From Pyronema omphalodes (taxonomy: Eukaryota > Ascomycota > Pezizomycetes > Pezizales > Pyronemataceae), in assembly GCA_024516155.1 (NCBI GenBank), contig JAJJXM010000015.1, forward strand, positions 62,001 through 126,000: 64,000 bases of DNA, in the 5' to 3' direction. The notes under the pieces were generated by a model that was not told the DNA's origin, searched no databases, and worked only from the letters and a program-made list of their open reading frames with translations. Shown here in pieces: positions 14,470 through 26,561 of this stretch (positions within the stretch are counted from its first letter, which is position 1; each line of letters starts with the position of its first letter). The position numbers and the translations under genes are program-made.

Positions 14470-14742
14470 ATGGACGTGCTCACTTTCTGTCGGCCCCTGT
14501 CAGATTTCATCGAGGTCACGAAACTTTGTGCGCAGCAAAGCAGTGAGGATGAGTCGCTATCGGCGTCTCGGCGTCTCGCAGTATCTCCAGGTTCTGCAGA
14601 TAGATGCTGGTCCTGTTCACAAGGCTCGCGTGGATACAGGATCATTTCAAGCCTCCTTCCTTGTCAACCTCAAGCTGGAGCCGTGGCGATTACCTCGCGT
14701 CAACCGGGGATAGCTCAGGCTTCCAGGCCCGGGCGGGATTGA
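14470..14742 (+). CDS. weak candidate small hypothetical protein (90 aa)
   Basis: An ATG in a good fungal context (GACCATGG) opens a 90-codon frame. The first ~42 codons (beginning MDVLTFCRPLSDFIEV) have plausible fungal codon choice; the remainder is less convincing, and a GTTCTG after about codon 42 could be a poor splice donor. No domain, signal peptide or membrane span is recognised. It lies in a GC-richer island (14.3-15.6 kb) with long overlapping frames on both strands, so it may be a chance frame or a relic of an old mobile element. Confidence 0.22.
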   Translation: MDVLTFCRPLSDFIEVTKLCAQQSSEDESLSASRRLAVSPGSADRCWSCSQGSRGYRIISSLLPCQPQAGAVAITSRQPGIAQASRPGRD

Positions 14743-17700
14743 GGATGACAATACATCGCCAACGTGTCTTTGTTTCGTGCCTTCTTTGATTTTGTGCTTC
14801 AGCGTAAATATCGTTGATGCATAGCCAGGGGTGAAATTTCGAAAAGAACTGTAGAATTTCTGCGTGATTCGTTGGCGGCGCGGGCGATGTAACAGTCGAA
14901 ACGTTCCAGATGAAAGTCTACGGGCCGTTCGATGAGTTGAAACACAGGTTATTTTCATGACGGGTGTCCCTTCATTCCATGCCGATATGCGCTGAAGAAT
15001 CCGCCGGTTACAAGCAGGAGTTGATTGCGCAATCCCGTGCGCAGTAGCGAATCCGAAGGAGAATCCAATGACCAGCTATGTACCAGGAACCTGAGGGAGT
15101 TGAAGATTCTAGGGCTTTCGGAGGGCTTTGATGCTCCGCGCTTGCATCCCTTCTTCATCCGCGGAATTGTCGCCGTGAAACCCCAGCTCAGACGGGTCAA
15201 CACCGCCGTGAAGCAAAAGATGACTCGGCAAAGCCGGCGAAGGAAACAGAAGCTCAGGTCCAGAAGTTTAACGCGAGCACGGAGCGCAGGGGACGGGTGC
15301 CCTGCATCCGCATTTCGGTCCTTCCCTTTGATCATCCCATGTCCTGTCCAGCCTTCTGGCACTCTGGGTATCACACCACCTTTGCGATCCAGGCTCCCGT
15401 TTGTTTCGTTTGGTTTGCTTGGGAAACAAATAGCCATGGATGCTTGGTAAAGACTTCGCTTGACCCAGAATCCCAGACCCGGACAAGGTGCGCCGTAAGG
15501 ACACCGTTATGGAAGCTGGTTCTGGACGTTTTCTAAACATTTCGCCGCCGTTTCCGCTGTCACAAATGTTCAGGAAAAGTTTGCTCACATTTGATTAGGT
15601 GAGTTAGCTAGGTCGGGTATCTTTATGGGGATGGTATATGGGGGTTTTTGTGACAGTTCGGTGCGATGCGAGGATTGGGGATCTGATCAAAGCGTGGAGA
15701 TCGCGAGGTCGTAGACAAAAGTGATAAAGTGAATGGTATTTCCTAGATAGCCATATCACTTCTCAACCAACTGTATGGGGCTGTCAGGCACAAAAAAAAA
15801 CAACACATGTCAAAATCAACCGTTGAAAGATGACAAGTAACATTCACAATTGCTCCAGACGTACCTGATGCCCAAAAGTTCATGTACCGACGTCCTACAC
15901 GGATGTTGCCTGATACTCCGACACTAAACACTCTACTCTATGAATTATCTATCATCATAGCAAATTCGAAAACCAGCCGGCCGGCCTGAGATCATGAAAA
16001 CTTTGAGAAAGTGCGAAGCTGATACAAACAGTGGCAATTTCAGTTAACGCGATTCATTTCCGGTGGGAAACCCGGCTATATGGTCTCATGAAGCATTGCT
16101 TCGCGTTTGTTGCGTTTGCCGGCTTGAGTCTTGACAACATCGGGCAACGTCGGTTTAATGTCGGTTGTTTTCTTGACGGATTGCCTACTGGGGATTTTCG
16201 CATTTGAAGCCGGTCGTCGGTAAATACTGGATCTCCGCCTCTTTGATATCGGAAAGCGATCATATGTATAAAGTACTGGTCTGGAATGAAATTTCGAAGG
16301 ACATGTACTCGCATCCGGGGTTCATGAGGAAGGTGAACATGGAAGATGGAGAAACGGTGCAGAATTGATTGATTGAGAACACTGCTGCCGTCGTAATGCA
16401 GATATCCTCGGTCGTCTTCCTCATCATCCATCTACCTCCATGTCCTCCCCGGCTATTTGACGCCGCCCCCATAGCGGTTCTGTTCCGCGGCAGTCCCGTT
16501 TGTTACGTTGCTTGCGTCTGTTGACTGCTTGCCACCCGGCAGATAATCTGCCCCTTTCGATATGTCTCAGGAGTCCATGGGGCCCGTGGAGAGTATCCTT
16601 AGGTGCACAAATAAGGTTCTTGATTTAAATTTCCCCAGAAAGGCTACCGCCAGAATATTCAAGTTGAAAAGGAGTTACTTGTGTGCTTCTATGTACATGA
16701 ATCATATTCAGTATGTTATTTACTGCGCCTCGTTGGGCTTACAAGATCACCTGGTTCCCCAGATATTGAAAAACCATCCGATGCACAAATCACAAAATAA
16801 GGTTATTCCTACTTCAATCAGGCAATAGTTTCTGTAAACTCATTGGTTGCCTGGAATCTCAAACTCTATCTGGAATGCTTGGAGAAGGATAAACGCTTCT
16901 CTGGGAGCGAAAGATGAGGGCCTGCCCCATGCATCATCGCACAGAACGTGGTTGATATCTCCACATATCCGAGCCTTTTCAGCACCTTCTTGGAGTGTGA
17001 TAAAAAAAACTAGGGTCTTACCCTTCCTCTGGAATCAGATGCTGTAACCTCATTTTTTACATATGACGCCATACAAGCAAAATTCAGCCTTGCAGGTCTT
17101 CCTTCCACCACGTGAATCCATTGGATCTGGGACTTGTTGCCTTGTACATTTTGTTACTTCTTCACTACTTTCGTGCTTCTCTCTGCCGGATACGCGAACT
17201 GCTAAGGGATGTACGGGTGTACGGATTTTTTGTTTTGTTTTTTTTTTTTGTTTTTCCCACCCCTCAGCCTCCATCTATGGTGGAAAACGTCTGGAAGCAT
17301 GTTCATCTCATTTCGCCGTGTACCCCTTCACGTTCATCCCATGCGTTGGACCCGTGGCTATGTTTCTTATCAGGCAGGACGCTTATTATGTAGGAGCTTC
17401 AGACGTAGTTATCCCGTGCATCGCGCTTGTTTTGTGGTGTTTGTTGCGCTGTACGAAAATAAAAAATTCTCCGTGAGCGAACGCCAGCGGTGGTCGTGTT
17501 AGATCTGTTGGTCGACTTTGTACATACAGACAAAAAAATACCATAGTCTGCCTGTGGCGAATTTCTAAATTATCGTCTGATATTGACAAGTACTTTGACA
17601 AGCCTGGATCGTGAAGTTGCAAACTCTGGCTTGGTACTTGATGCTTGGTTGCTTGGTGTATCAGCATGCCAATTTCTGCCGAGTACCATCTTTTTTTTCG

Positions 17701-18055
17701 CGCATCGCCAAAACTGTCAAATCAAATGCTCCATATTTTCGCAATCACCATGAGACTATCATAGCATTTAAAAATTCTCACGAGTTACCCCTCACCAGTT
17801 CTCGTACTTTCGCTCACCATCTTCGAAATCCGCTTTTACCTCAGGCATATCACGACCCCCACGGTTTCCCGGGCATTCACCGGAGGGCTGGAACCATAGA
17901 ACATTCCATATCTTTTAGGCTTGCGTCGGATGTTGTAATTTTGGCGCATTTTGTTTCCCGACGACCTGTCATGCAAATTTTGTTTCCTCTTAGATCCAGA
18001 TTCGTTTCCATCGCGTTTCGTTTCCCTCGGGCTCGCCTCATCCTTCAATTTACGC
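14743..18055. other. no convincing gene
   Basis: Several 100-160-codon frames occur on both strands between 14955 and 15588 and around 16054-17500, but they overlap each other, lack good start contexts and show no recognisable motif. A T-rich stretch lies near 17225-17260. Nothing else can be supported. Confidence 0.5.
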
Positions 18056-18415
18056 ATGGGATCTATACATGTTGTGACCCCACTATCCATCGACAGCGAG
18101 TTGACAGACTTTTGGCTCGGCTTCGGCCAAAAGATCATGGAGCGCACTCGAACGCTGGAAATCAAACTTTGGTTCGGGGGATGTCAACAGATTTTTCGCG
18201 GGCGGCTAAGGAGAGCAGCGAAGGCACGATCCGAGTGTATGGATTCGGTAAGTACAAACGATGGAAACTATTTTTTCTTAGCAGATGAAACGAACCATTC
18301 CGTTGAGTCCGGGTCATCGCAACCTTCATCAGGTCCAGAGAAAAGTATCTTTCTCGAGTCCCCAAAATTTAGGGACTCGCAAAGGGCAGAGAAAGACGAG
18401 CTAGATACCCGATAG
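18056..18415 (+). CDS. weak candidate hypothetical protein (119 aa)
   Basis: Open frame from ATG at 18056 (MGSIHVVTPLSIDSEL...) to a stop at 18413-18415. The C-terminal ~45 residues are hydrophilic, Ser/Glu/Lys-rich and coding-like. A second frame across 18180-18250 is also plausible and ends at a GTAAGT (18248), but the only nearby acceptor would give a 34-nt intron, shorter than fungal introns normally are. No domain is recognised. This may be a real small gene with a different exon structure or a chance frame. Confidence 0.22.
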   Translation: MGSIHVVTPLSIDSELTDFWLGFGQKIMERTRTLEIKLWFGGCQQIFRGRLRRAAKARSECMDSVSTNDGNYFFLADETNHSVESGSSQPSSGPEKSIFLESPKFRDSQRAEKDELDTR

Positions 18416-18709
18416 ATCTCTGATGGAATCGAAGAGAGTATGAGTTCTCAGAAGTTTCTAGAGTAACAATAGGGTCCTCATGAAACTCAAAGAGAGGCAT
18501 GAAGGTGATGGAAAAGTCGAGTTTTGGTATCTTTCAGCGTCAATTCTGTGAAAGTCCCGCCGTCTTTGGAGCTGAGATTGAAAAGATTTTTCCCCAAATT
18601 GAATGCCGTAACCAGAAAAACATCATCAGCTAACTGATTCTGCTCTACGTAAAGGTAATCTCGATAAGGTTTTTAGGCTCAGTTTTAGTTCCATCTGTCA
18701 CTTCCATGA

Positions 18710-18803
18710 AGCTTGGGAGTCAAACTTTTAACTCCCAGCTGGTTGAGAAAAAATCGATCTCTCAATTCCATCCAGCTCTGGGTCAAACCTTTGACCTCGA
18801 GCT
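18710..18803. repeat. tandemly duplicated hairpin module (64-bp spacing)
   Basis: Two hairpins, each framed by AGCT tetranucleotides. The first has arms GGGAGTCAAA (18715-18724) and TTTAACTCCC (18727-18736), one mismatch. The second has perfect 7-bp arms GGTCAAA (18781-18787) and TTTGACC (18790-18796). Both are followed by a similar TGAGAAAAAA word. The two copies start 64 bp apart and have diverged while keeping complementarity. Confidence 0.65.
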
Positions 18804-20889
18804 GACTGAGAAAAAAACTCCATCTCGCGCTACAGAGATGAATCATTCAGCCAATCAGCATTAAATCCATGGTCGGCGGGACCTATAAACGCGTCGAATC
18901 TGGAGTTTTTATCTATTCCAACCAGCTCGCGAGTTCTGTAAAACCCTAAAGTCTTCTAACATTTCGGCAAGCCGTAGTCCGACTGGCGCGGCGCCGACCC
19001 GTCCAGCCCTAGAATAGTCGGTTGGCTCCCTGGGCTGGCCCGGGCGATGCGCAGCAGCATGCGACGTGGATCCGGAGGAGTGTAGAGCCTTCATGTGAAG
19101 CACCTCTCGTTAGGACCCTTTATTCTGCAACACCAAATTGTGGGCGATAATCCCTTATCGTGAGATTATCGATATCTTCCCTCAGTTCGCTGGCTGGCGC
19201 AATTCGTGCTGGCAGACTGGTCTGGTTGGCCAGCAAATGCGGTCAGGCAGGTCTGTCTGCAACACAATCTTTAGATTCACCTTCGCCACGGCGATTCGAC
19301 CAGCGACTGGATGCTGGCAAATCCGTACGAACCAATTGCTCGTGATCATAGTCCGCATCATGCAATTCCCCAGAACCGTCTTTGCCCACCGTGTTTTCGT
19401 CAAGGCTATGAATGGAATTCAGAAATGCCATGTTGGGCACACCGGTTTGCTGTACAACATACGCCCAACAGCTCGCTTCGTTCGCGAATTCGCGAAGCTT
19501 GTCCTAGGTGACAGTTCATCTCATGGGAATCATAGTGCCTATTTCTGATAACCATCACAAGTACTCTTCCTTTCCGGCAGATTTTGTTTTCATGAAGTAA
19601 TCGTGTTTTCATGTGCAGTATGCAATCTCTGGTATCGCAGTAATTTACTCCGCTTGTCAGTTTCATCCTCAAATCGAAATGTCTCTCTGTATATTTTTCT
19701 CTTGTGTTCGCGGATATCGCAGGGTCTCCGGTGGTCTTTCTTGGGCTGGACCGTAGATGTATGGTATACCGGCGGCACGAGAAATTACAACTCTCTCCAT
19801 ACCCTAGAAAAGTGCTGATAAAGACGCTCTAAAGCAGGCCCAGCTATTTCCTTCGGCGTTGCGATTCCGTCAGGCTACAATTCGTTTCATCCTTCTGTTC
19901 CCCCAGTTCTGGTCCAGCCGCGTGTGATCCCTAAGAAACAGCGGAGTTGCACGTCGTGGATGGAAAGTTAGTGCGCAGATCAGCCTAGACCCTTGAGGGG
20001 GCTCAAAAGAAAATGTTCCGAGCACCTGGTTCATGTTCTGTAGCCTCTTTAGGTGTCTTTTGTGAAGGTAACAACCGAAAATTTGAGCCATCACAAGGCT
20101 TTTCTCGAGGTAAGGATGGTATGCGGATATACGGGCCACCGAGAAGAAGTGAAATTAAAGTATCATGGGAGCTGGAAGTTAAGAGATCCAGATCCAGATC
20201 CGAGGAGTCCTGTTGTGACTTTTAGCCCTTCGCAGATGCTGTGTCCCACGGGAATCTTAAGATCCTCGAGGTCTGGTTAGGAATTCGGAGGGTTTCCGAG
20301 ATGGGATCCTGGGAGCCCAGGGAAGCTTCCTAAGGTTTTGGGTTTGAAGACCCGAAGCATCGGCGAGGGCGAGCGACGGTAGAAAATCCTAAGGCCACGC
20401 CTCCTCCGCTTCACATCCTCACTACCGGTTCGGGCAGGCACAACAGCCCGCTCTGCCATGCTGTGTTATGACTGTGGGTATGGCTCTGCTGACTTCCAAC
20501 ACATGGCCGCTATCCAAGACGGCGGTTCAACAAGGTCCAACAAGGCTGGAAGTCCTGGAGCGTCTCAACACGCGGCGATTGACAACATAGGAAGTTGGAG
20601 GAGAGACGTGGCAAATTGAACAGATACACCTCTACCTTTGAATTGCACCAGACGCTCATCAGCCAGGTCCAGTTCCGCCACGAGTAGAAGGTATCCTATC
20701 TCTGACGGGTGAGGGAACACCGATTGAGTGATAGACTGCCGCACAAAATTTTACACCAGGAATGCCAAACACCACGTTTTTCGTCCGTCTCAAAAACTGT
20801 ACAAACGAGAGGTTGGGAAAGACACTGCCCAAGATGGAAATGAGCGCTGGTAAGGCTGCTGAAAGTGGCGGAGTATCTTTCGGCATGCT

Positions 20890-21435
20890 TGCGTGGTTCC
20901 TGAAAGAAAAGAAGTGTGTTCTTTCTGGAAGGATCTTGATTAAGTGTCTATACCTGGTGCAGCGACGAGGCTGTGAAGATGGCGGACGTGGTTCCTGATG
21001 CAGTCTTTGATTGTGGTGTGACGAGGCTCTTTGGGGGGTTTGGCGGTTAGTAGACTCGTGGAAGTTTCGAAAGTGGAGATGGAGCCACGATGAGGATGCA
21101 AAGAAAGGTAGGACCCTTGGTTTTTGACCGAATTTCTCAGGATCATCCTTTTCAACATGGAAGTGGAAGAACTTGTGGAGCCTCAAAAGAAAAGAAAAAA
21201 AAACGTCCGACGATGGACGACAAGGCTCCGACGTGGTTCCTGTAAGAGTCACACGAGGCTCCGGTTACCGAACGTGGATTTTATTCAGGGTCTTGGTTTC
21301 TGCGATGACAAGGCTTCGCGTGGTGGCTGGATAGATGGATGGATGGATGGGATGCGTGAATGAACACATAGATACATACATGCCGTTTCTCCAATGGCTC
21401 ACTCGGCAACTCACGAGGCTGTGAACGCGTGGTTT
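20890..21435. repeat. degenerate interspersed repeat (ACGAGGCT ... CGTGGTT)
   Basis: The word ACGAGGCT or ACAAGGCT occurs near 20965, 21021, 21219, 21252, 21306 and 21412. In most copies it is followed within 5-20 bases by CGTGGTTCCTG or a close variant (also alone near 20892). Spacing is irregular, so this is a decayed array rather than a clean tandem repeat. A GGAT microsatellite (21330-21350) lies inside it. Confidence 0.6.
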
Positions 21436-23402
21436 TTGGAAAAATCGGCTGCGGAAATCATTGCTCCTGAAAAAAAGTCCTAAATGTCCTAATGCAAACA
21501 ATTCGTGCCGTGTAGCTGGTAAATTACAATTACTGTAGCTTATAGATATGATAGAGTAGAGATAAAGTTATGGGTAAGTGGAGTGTGTATATGCGAATCT
21601 ACGTCATAAAATCCCGATACTCAGGAACCGTATGATCATAAGTCCGTGTACACTCTCCCCAACCCTTTTCACTTTGGCCTTTTTAACCTATAACCCACCA
21701 TAATCCACAATCCAGGAAGGCACCAACCCTTAGCTTTTCAGCATCGTTAACAAAAAAGAATAAAGCTACTGCATTAAAGGCCACAGAGACGTATGTACCT
21801 AGGATATCCCCATCCGGACAATTATGATCTTGTAAAAATCCACCACCCTGCTCTGTCCTCGTTTCACAATAGGTTATGTATGTACGGTCCTATAAAGTGT
21901 ATGGGTATTTAGTTGCTCGGCCATGGTAAGGCTGGAGTAACTGCGTCATAGGCCCATTTTTCCCAACGCGCCCTGCATCCAGCAATCAATTCGAAAGCAA
22001 AGCAAAAAAAAAAAAAGCAAAACACCATACCTGTCCGAGCAGGTGGGGGTTTACTACTCTACTCTACTATGCTTTAGAAAAGCCGTTTCGGGTGATTCCA
22101 TATAGTTTGGTGGTGGTATGGTATCTAGAGTCGACGCAGTGCAATGTGATGGCATTTGTTACTTTCCGTTGTTCCTACCATAACGGTCACCACTTAAGGA
22201 CCTCAGGTTCATCACATTCGTCACAGCCGGATGATCGGCCTAAGAGAAAAGACCATAGAATCCTAAGGCACCCAACTGATGAGCGGGGGGGACCTGTAAT
22301 TGAGTTGTCATCATGTCTCAACCAGCGGGCAGATGACGCAGGCAGCGACGCAGCGATGAAAACTGACGGCGGGTACCTGACTTGACTTGCTGGCGGACGT
22401 GACGAATTGACAAGATTTGATCCAATCAAGAGGAGGTTGGGTGGGTGGATCAATTTTTTTTTTCGCGCGCGATTGTGCTTCTGTGGATTACATGTAGCTG
22501 AGAAAGAGACAATTGGCGGAGGCGGAGATTACAGGTAGCGGGAGTATCAAAGTCGGGCAGGAGAACGTTTGATCCTCAGGCGCGAAGGAAGAAAACCCTC
22601 CGACGACAAGGCAAACTATGTACCGGTCACCGCACAGTAATATGAAACATTGAAACTCCGTCTTTGTCTTGACCGCAAAGAACCGCGAAGCACAACGGTG
22701 GAGTTTGCCACCCAACCCAAAGCACACGGAGTAATGTACACACTTAGAGTACAAAACCAGGGTAAGTAAGGTGAAGAAAAGACAATTGAATCTAGTTTTG
22801 GCCAGGAGTCCGCAGATAACTTTCCATCCCAAGGTACTCTACTCGGATACATTTGCAAAGTTATATGCCGATTATGATCCGTAATATCACTTGAGGCAAG
22901 TCCCATTCATTGATACTTTGTACAACCATCGTGAGTATTGATCACATTTTTTTCTCCAGCCTACAGTCCGTTGGTATATAAGTACATGATGAATTTAAAT
23001 ATCCCAATCCGGCATGGCGGATAAAGCGGATATGATCTCAATTGCAGAGCTGGGATGTCAATAAACCTAGTTACATGCTGGCCATACACACGTCTTTGTT
23101 CCAGAGCCTCGCAGCCGGCGAGAAGTGACAGTTGAACGGAGGAAGGAGGTTAAACGAAGGAGTAAACAGAAGGGTAAGACAAGCAGATGGAAAGCCTTAA
23201 AATCTGGCGTGTGACTATGATCATACATACATACGTCGGTGCGGTAAGAACCGTGAATCTGCGATCAAATTGCAGAAAGACAGATAAAGTACTGAATAGC
23301 TAGGTATGCATTTGATATGCGCGTATGTGTGTCTCTAGAGTCGGTAGTATAGCTGTACTTACAGAGATGTACCCTTCAAAATGAGCCAATGGTTCAAGTA
23401 TT

Positions 23403-23535
23403 TACCTGCCGAAATATAGTAGATACAGATTTCGATGATGTCTCAATTATCTACCTGCCGGAATATGGTAAGATACAGATTTTCACGATGTCCCGATTAC
23501 CTACCTGCCGAAATATGGTAAGACACAGATTTGAT
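23403..23535. repeat. ~50-bp tandem repeat, about 2.6 copies
   Basis: Copies start at 23403, 23452 and 23502, each opening with TACCTGCCGRAATATRGTA and continuing with ARACACAGATTT-like sequence. Unit length is 49-50 bp with a few substitutions. A short open frame reads through it, but there is no independent sign of a gene. Confidence 0.8.
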
Positions 23536-24214
23536 GGTATGTATCTAGAATCTACGAGATTTTGTCTATCTACCAAATAGCTACTCAATTGACGAGTCCC
23601 CTCCCGGGTACCGGTTAACAAAAATGAGGACCTTAGATAGCTTCCATTTCACCCATCGGCACCTTTTGTTGATCCTCAAAAGGAAATGACGAGATTCGAG
23701 CCACGAGAGTATCGAATGACTACAATCCACCGGTACCTTTTCAATTGCGGCTCCAGGGAGGCAAAAACGACTTGCCAGCCGGCCCCTGCTAGCTATGCTA
23801 GAGGAGAAGGTTAAGCGGCAAGCCCGTAGGAAATACTAGTTCAGCAACGTGCTCTTCCAAGGTGTAGAAAGATTGGTTATGGGGTATGTAGAGTCCGTGC
23901 GGTTGGTGAGTTTCTACGCGTCGTGCGTATAATAAAGCAAACTGTATCGTGGCCTTATCATCCGTATCTAAAGCCTTTAGGTGTGGCCTGGAACCAAAGT
24001 TTTGCGTTGCCTTGCTTTTTACTTCGGCTGTGATGGGGATTCACAGCTTGTTAAGCGTATGTATCATCCATAGTTGCTCGGCTTGACGGTGGTACGGAGG
24101 CTTGTAGTGTAGTTACTTGTTGATGGTGTTCGGGTGGTGGGTGTGTTCGGCTGCAGGCTGTCAAAGCCACAATCTATCAAAACCACGGGCTATTCGGCTC
24201 CATAGAGAAAGTAG

Positions 24215-24257
24215 AGCAACGCAAAGCAAAGCAAAGCAGAGCAGAGCAAAACAAAGC
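24215..24257. repeat. AGCAA/GCAAA microsatellite
   Basis: A run of imperfect 5-bp units (GCAAA, GCAGA). It lies in an otherwise featureless region. Confidence 0.75.
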
Positions 24258-26125
24258 TATGATGGGGGTTTGACTCTGGAACTCAACCGAACCAACCGGC
24301 GTTGTTCAAAATTGCAGCTTTTTTCCAAGCTCTGGTTCGCTATGTATTTGATGGCATCAGAGACAAGAGCCAGACAATGGCCGAACGAACAGCAGCAAGC
24401 AGACCAGCAGTACAGACAGCAAGACAGCAAGACATATAGGTTTACCGGCTATGTTGAGAGCCTGTATGTACCTTAGAGACAGCAGACGACTCGACTCAGA
24501 GTAAAGCTCGCTAGGTGTTGCGCTCGTGAGAGCAGAACTCCCGGCTTGCCATGTTACTCGTCAATTCGTTTGCTATGTCTGTATCCTGTTCGCTAGGGTG
24601 ATGTAGCCAGTATCCGTAGCTTTAGCATCACCAACCCCGCATACAGGTAATCAAGCCAGCCAACCAGCCAGCCAGCAGCCAGCCCTGCCAGGAAAGTCGA
24701 GACACCCGAGGAGCGAGGGGAAGAGCGAGGGAGAGGGAGTAACCTGGCAAAGCTCACGAAGGCCGGCAAGGCCCCTGGAAAAGCCCGACAAAGCCCATGG
24801 AAAAGCCCATGGCAAAGGCCAAACAAAGTTCACACCTCACCTGTTATGAGTTAGTTTTGAGTTCGCCTTATTGTATTTCTGGTATCATATGTATCTTGTT
24901 TACATCCAATGAATATTACTTTTTTTTCCCCCTCCATGGTATCTCACCAGGCTAATGAGGAATGATTTGATTAACTTTACTACATCTCGTGATATTAAAG
25001 ACACAAAGTAAAGCAACAAAATAGGGCGACTGGATGATCAATCATGGCCTCAAACTAAAAGAAAAAAGGAAAAGGAAATAAGGAAGATGCAACCGACCGA
25101 CGAGTATGAGTATGCAGAAATCTTCAATTTGATCTACAACATCGCATAATTTCCTCAGACGGCTTTCTCAGGCCCGGCCCAGATGCTGGTCTCTGCGCAT
25201 ACTACGCATACATAGGAAGATCCTGAGGCAGCGGCAGCAGTAGCTAAGGTTGCAAGATGCATATGGTCTACATGTCACTACGGATACATATCCACAGTTT
25301 TACTGGACTTGAGAACCATATGGATATGGATGGATATGGTATGGGAGGTTACAAGTTTCATACAAGTAGAATGCCGCGTTATGAAAGACGAAGGATGGAA
25401 AGAAGAGTACTGTAGAAGATGGTTTGACTTTTTCCCCGTCATTATTATCATTCTCATTCTCATCCTCAAACCACACACACTTTACTGAAACTCTGCTCCA
25501 CTCTACACAGCATCAGCATCACCGCATCAAGCAATGCTATCATATCATGATGTAAAGGATAACCCTATGTACTAGCGAGTGTAGATTATCGCATAACATG
25601 CGCATAGTAGGAAATCATTACAAGCGTAGTGCGTATTGTAGTGTATTGTAGTGTAGAATCCGCGTGGTAAGCATCTAGCACCAGATATCGTGGTGGTGGT
25701 GGTTGTGGTTTACTTGTGGTGGTAGTGCTGGTGGTGCTGGTGGTGGTCTGCCGTCCTCTGCCTGGCGGAGCAGGGGGAGGGGGGAAGAGAGAGGAGTCCC
25801 AACTGCACCTTCGAGCCCGGCAACGCTAGGGAATTGGGACTTTCTGGATCCTTGTTAGGCCTTGTAAGACCTTGTTAGGTCCAAGTCCTCTCACACCCCT
25901 GTCAGCTAACTGTCGCCCTGCTCCCAAAGTCACAATCGTCTCCAGGTCTCAGATTCCCCTTCGCTCCGTGGCCTTCGTGTCCTTTGGTGCGCCCTGCTCC
26001 CAATCGCTACGCTTGCTAGCTCTCGAGACTTGTCATAGCCATGGACGAGGAGGACACCACCATACCATCCATACCTCCTACCTGGCCAGGCCAACAATAA
26101 ATCCTAATACTACTAAACCTACTAT

Positions 26126-26561
26126 GCAAGAGCAAGCCTACCATTCAGTTTTTCCCGCTGAAAAGTTCGTCGTAGAATACATATATTAAGATAGCTTCCC
26201 CTCTCACTACGAATTCGCCAACCAAAACAGAATTACATTGATTGAGAGAAAGAAAGAAGAAAGCAACAAAGCAAGCAAGCAACTACTACGAAGACGAAGA
26301 CAAAGAACGACGACATCTGGAAATACCAAAGAACCATCTAACGAACCGACGATAACTTCATCATCATCACTACTACTATCATCATCATCTTCGACTTCAA
26401 CAAGCAAAGCAAAGCTTCACGAACACAAAGAACGAACCCCGCTACGAATATCAACTGAACAAAGCAGCGAGCAGCAGCAGTAGCAGCAGCAGCAGCAAAG
26501 CGAAAAAAGAAACCCCCACTATCATCAGTTTTCAACCCACACACACACACAAAAGCACAAG
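26126..26561 (+). promoter_or_regulatory. long ATG-free leader of the small Cys-rich gene
   Basis: No ATG occurs on the + strand from 26126 up to the start codon at 26562 (436 nt), where about seven would be expected by chance. The sequence is A/C-rich with AGC, CAT and AAG repeats, typical of a fungal 5' untranslated leader. An AT-rich word ATACATATATTAAG at about 26175-26190 followed by a pyrimidine stretch could mark the promoter core and start site. The transcript start is inferred, not seen. Confidence 0.5.

Larger units (their letters stand above)
18416..25700. other. intergenic stretch with repeat modules
   Basis: No convincing gene. It contains a duplicated hairpin unit at 18710-18803, a degenerate interspersed repeat at 20890-21435, a 50-bp minisatellite at 23403-23535, and AGCAA-, CCAG- and GGAT-type microsatellites. 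The 197-codon minus-strand frame across 20659-21252 runs through the degenerate repeats and is not accepted as a gene. Confidence 0.5.

Noticed and set aside
14955..15588. Long overlapping frames on both strands
   Set aside because: None has a good start or a recognisable domain; mutual overlap suggests GC-richer non-coding or relic DNA.
20659..21252. 197-codon minus-strand open frame
   Set aside because: It runs through the degenerate ACGAGGCT repeat cluster, is His/Arg/Ser-rich without motifs, and overlaps plus-strand frames of similar length.
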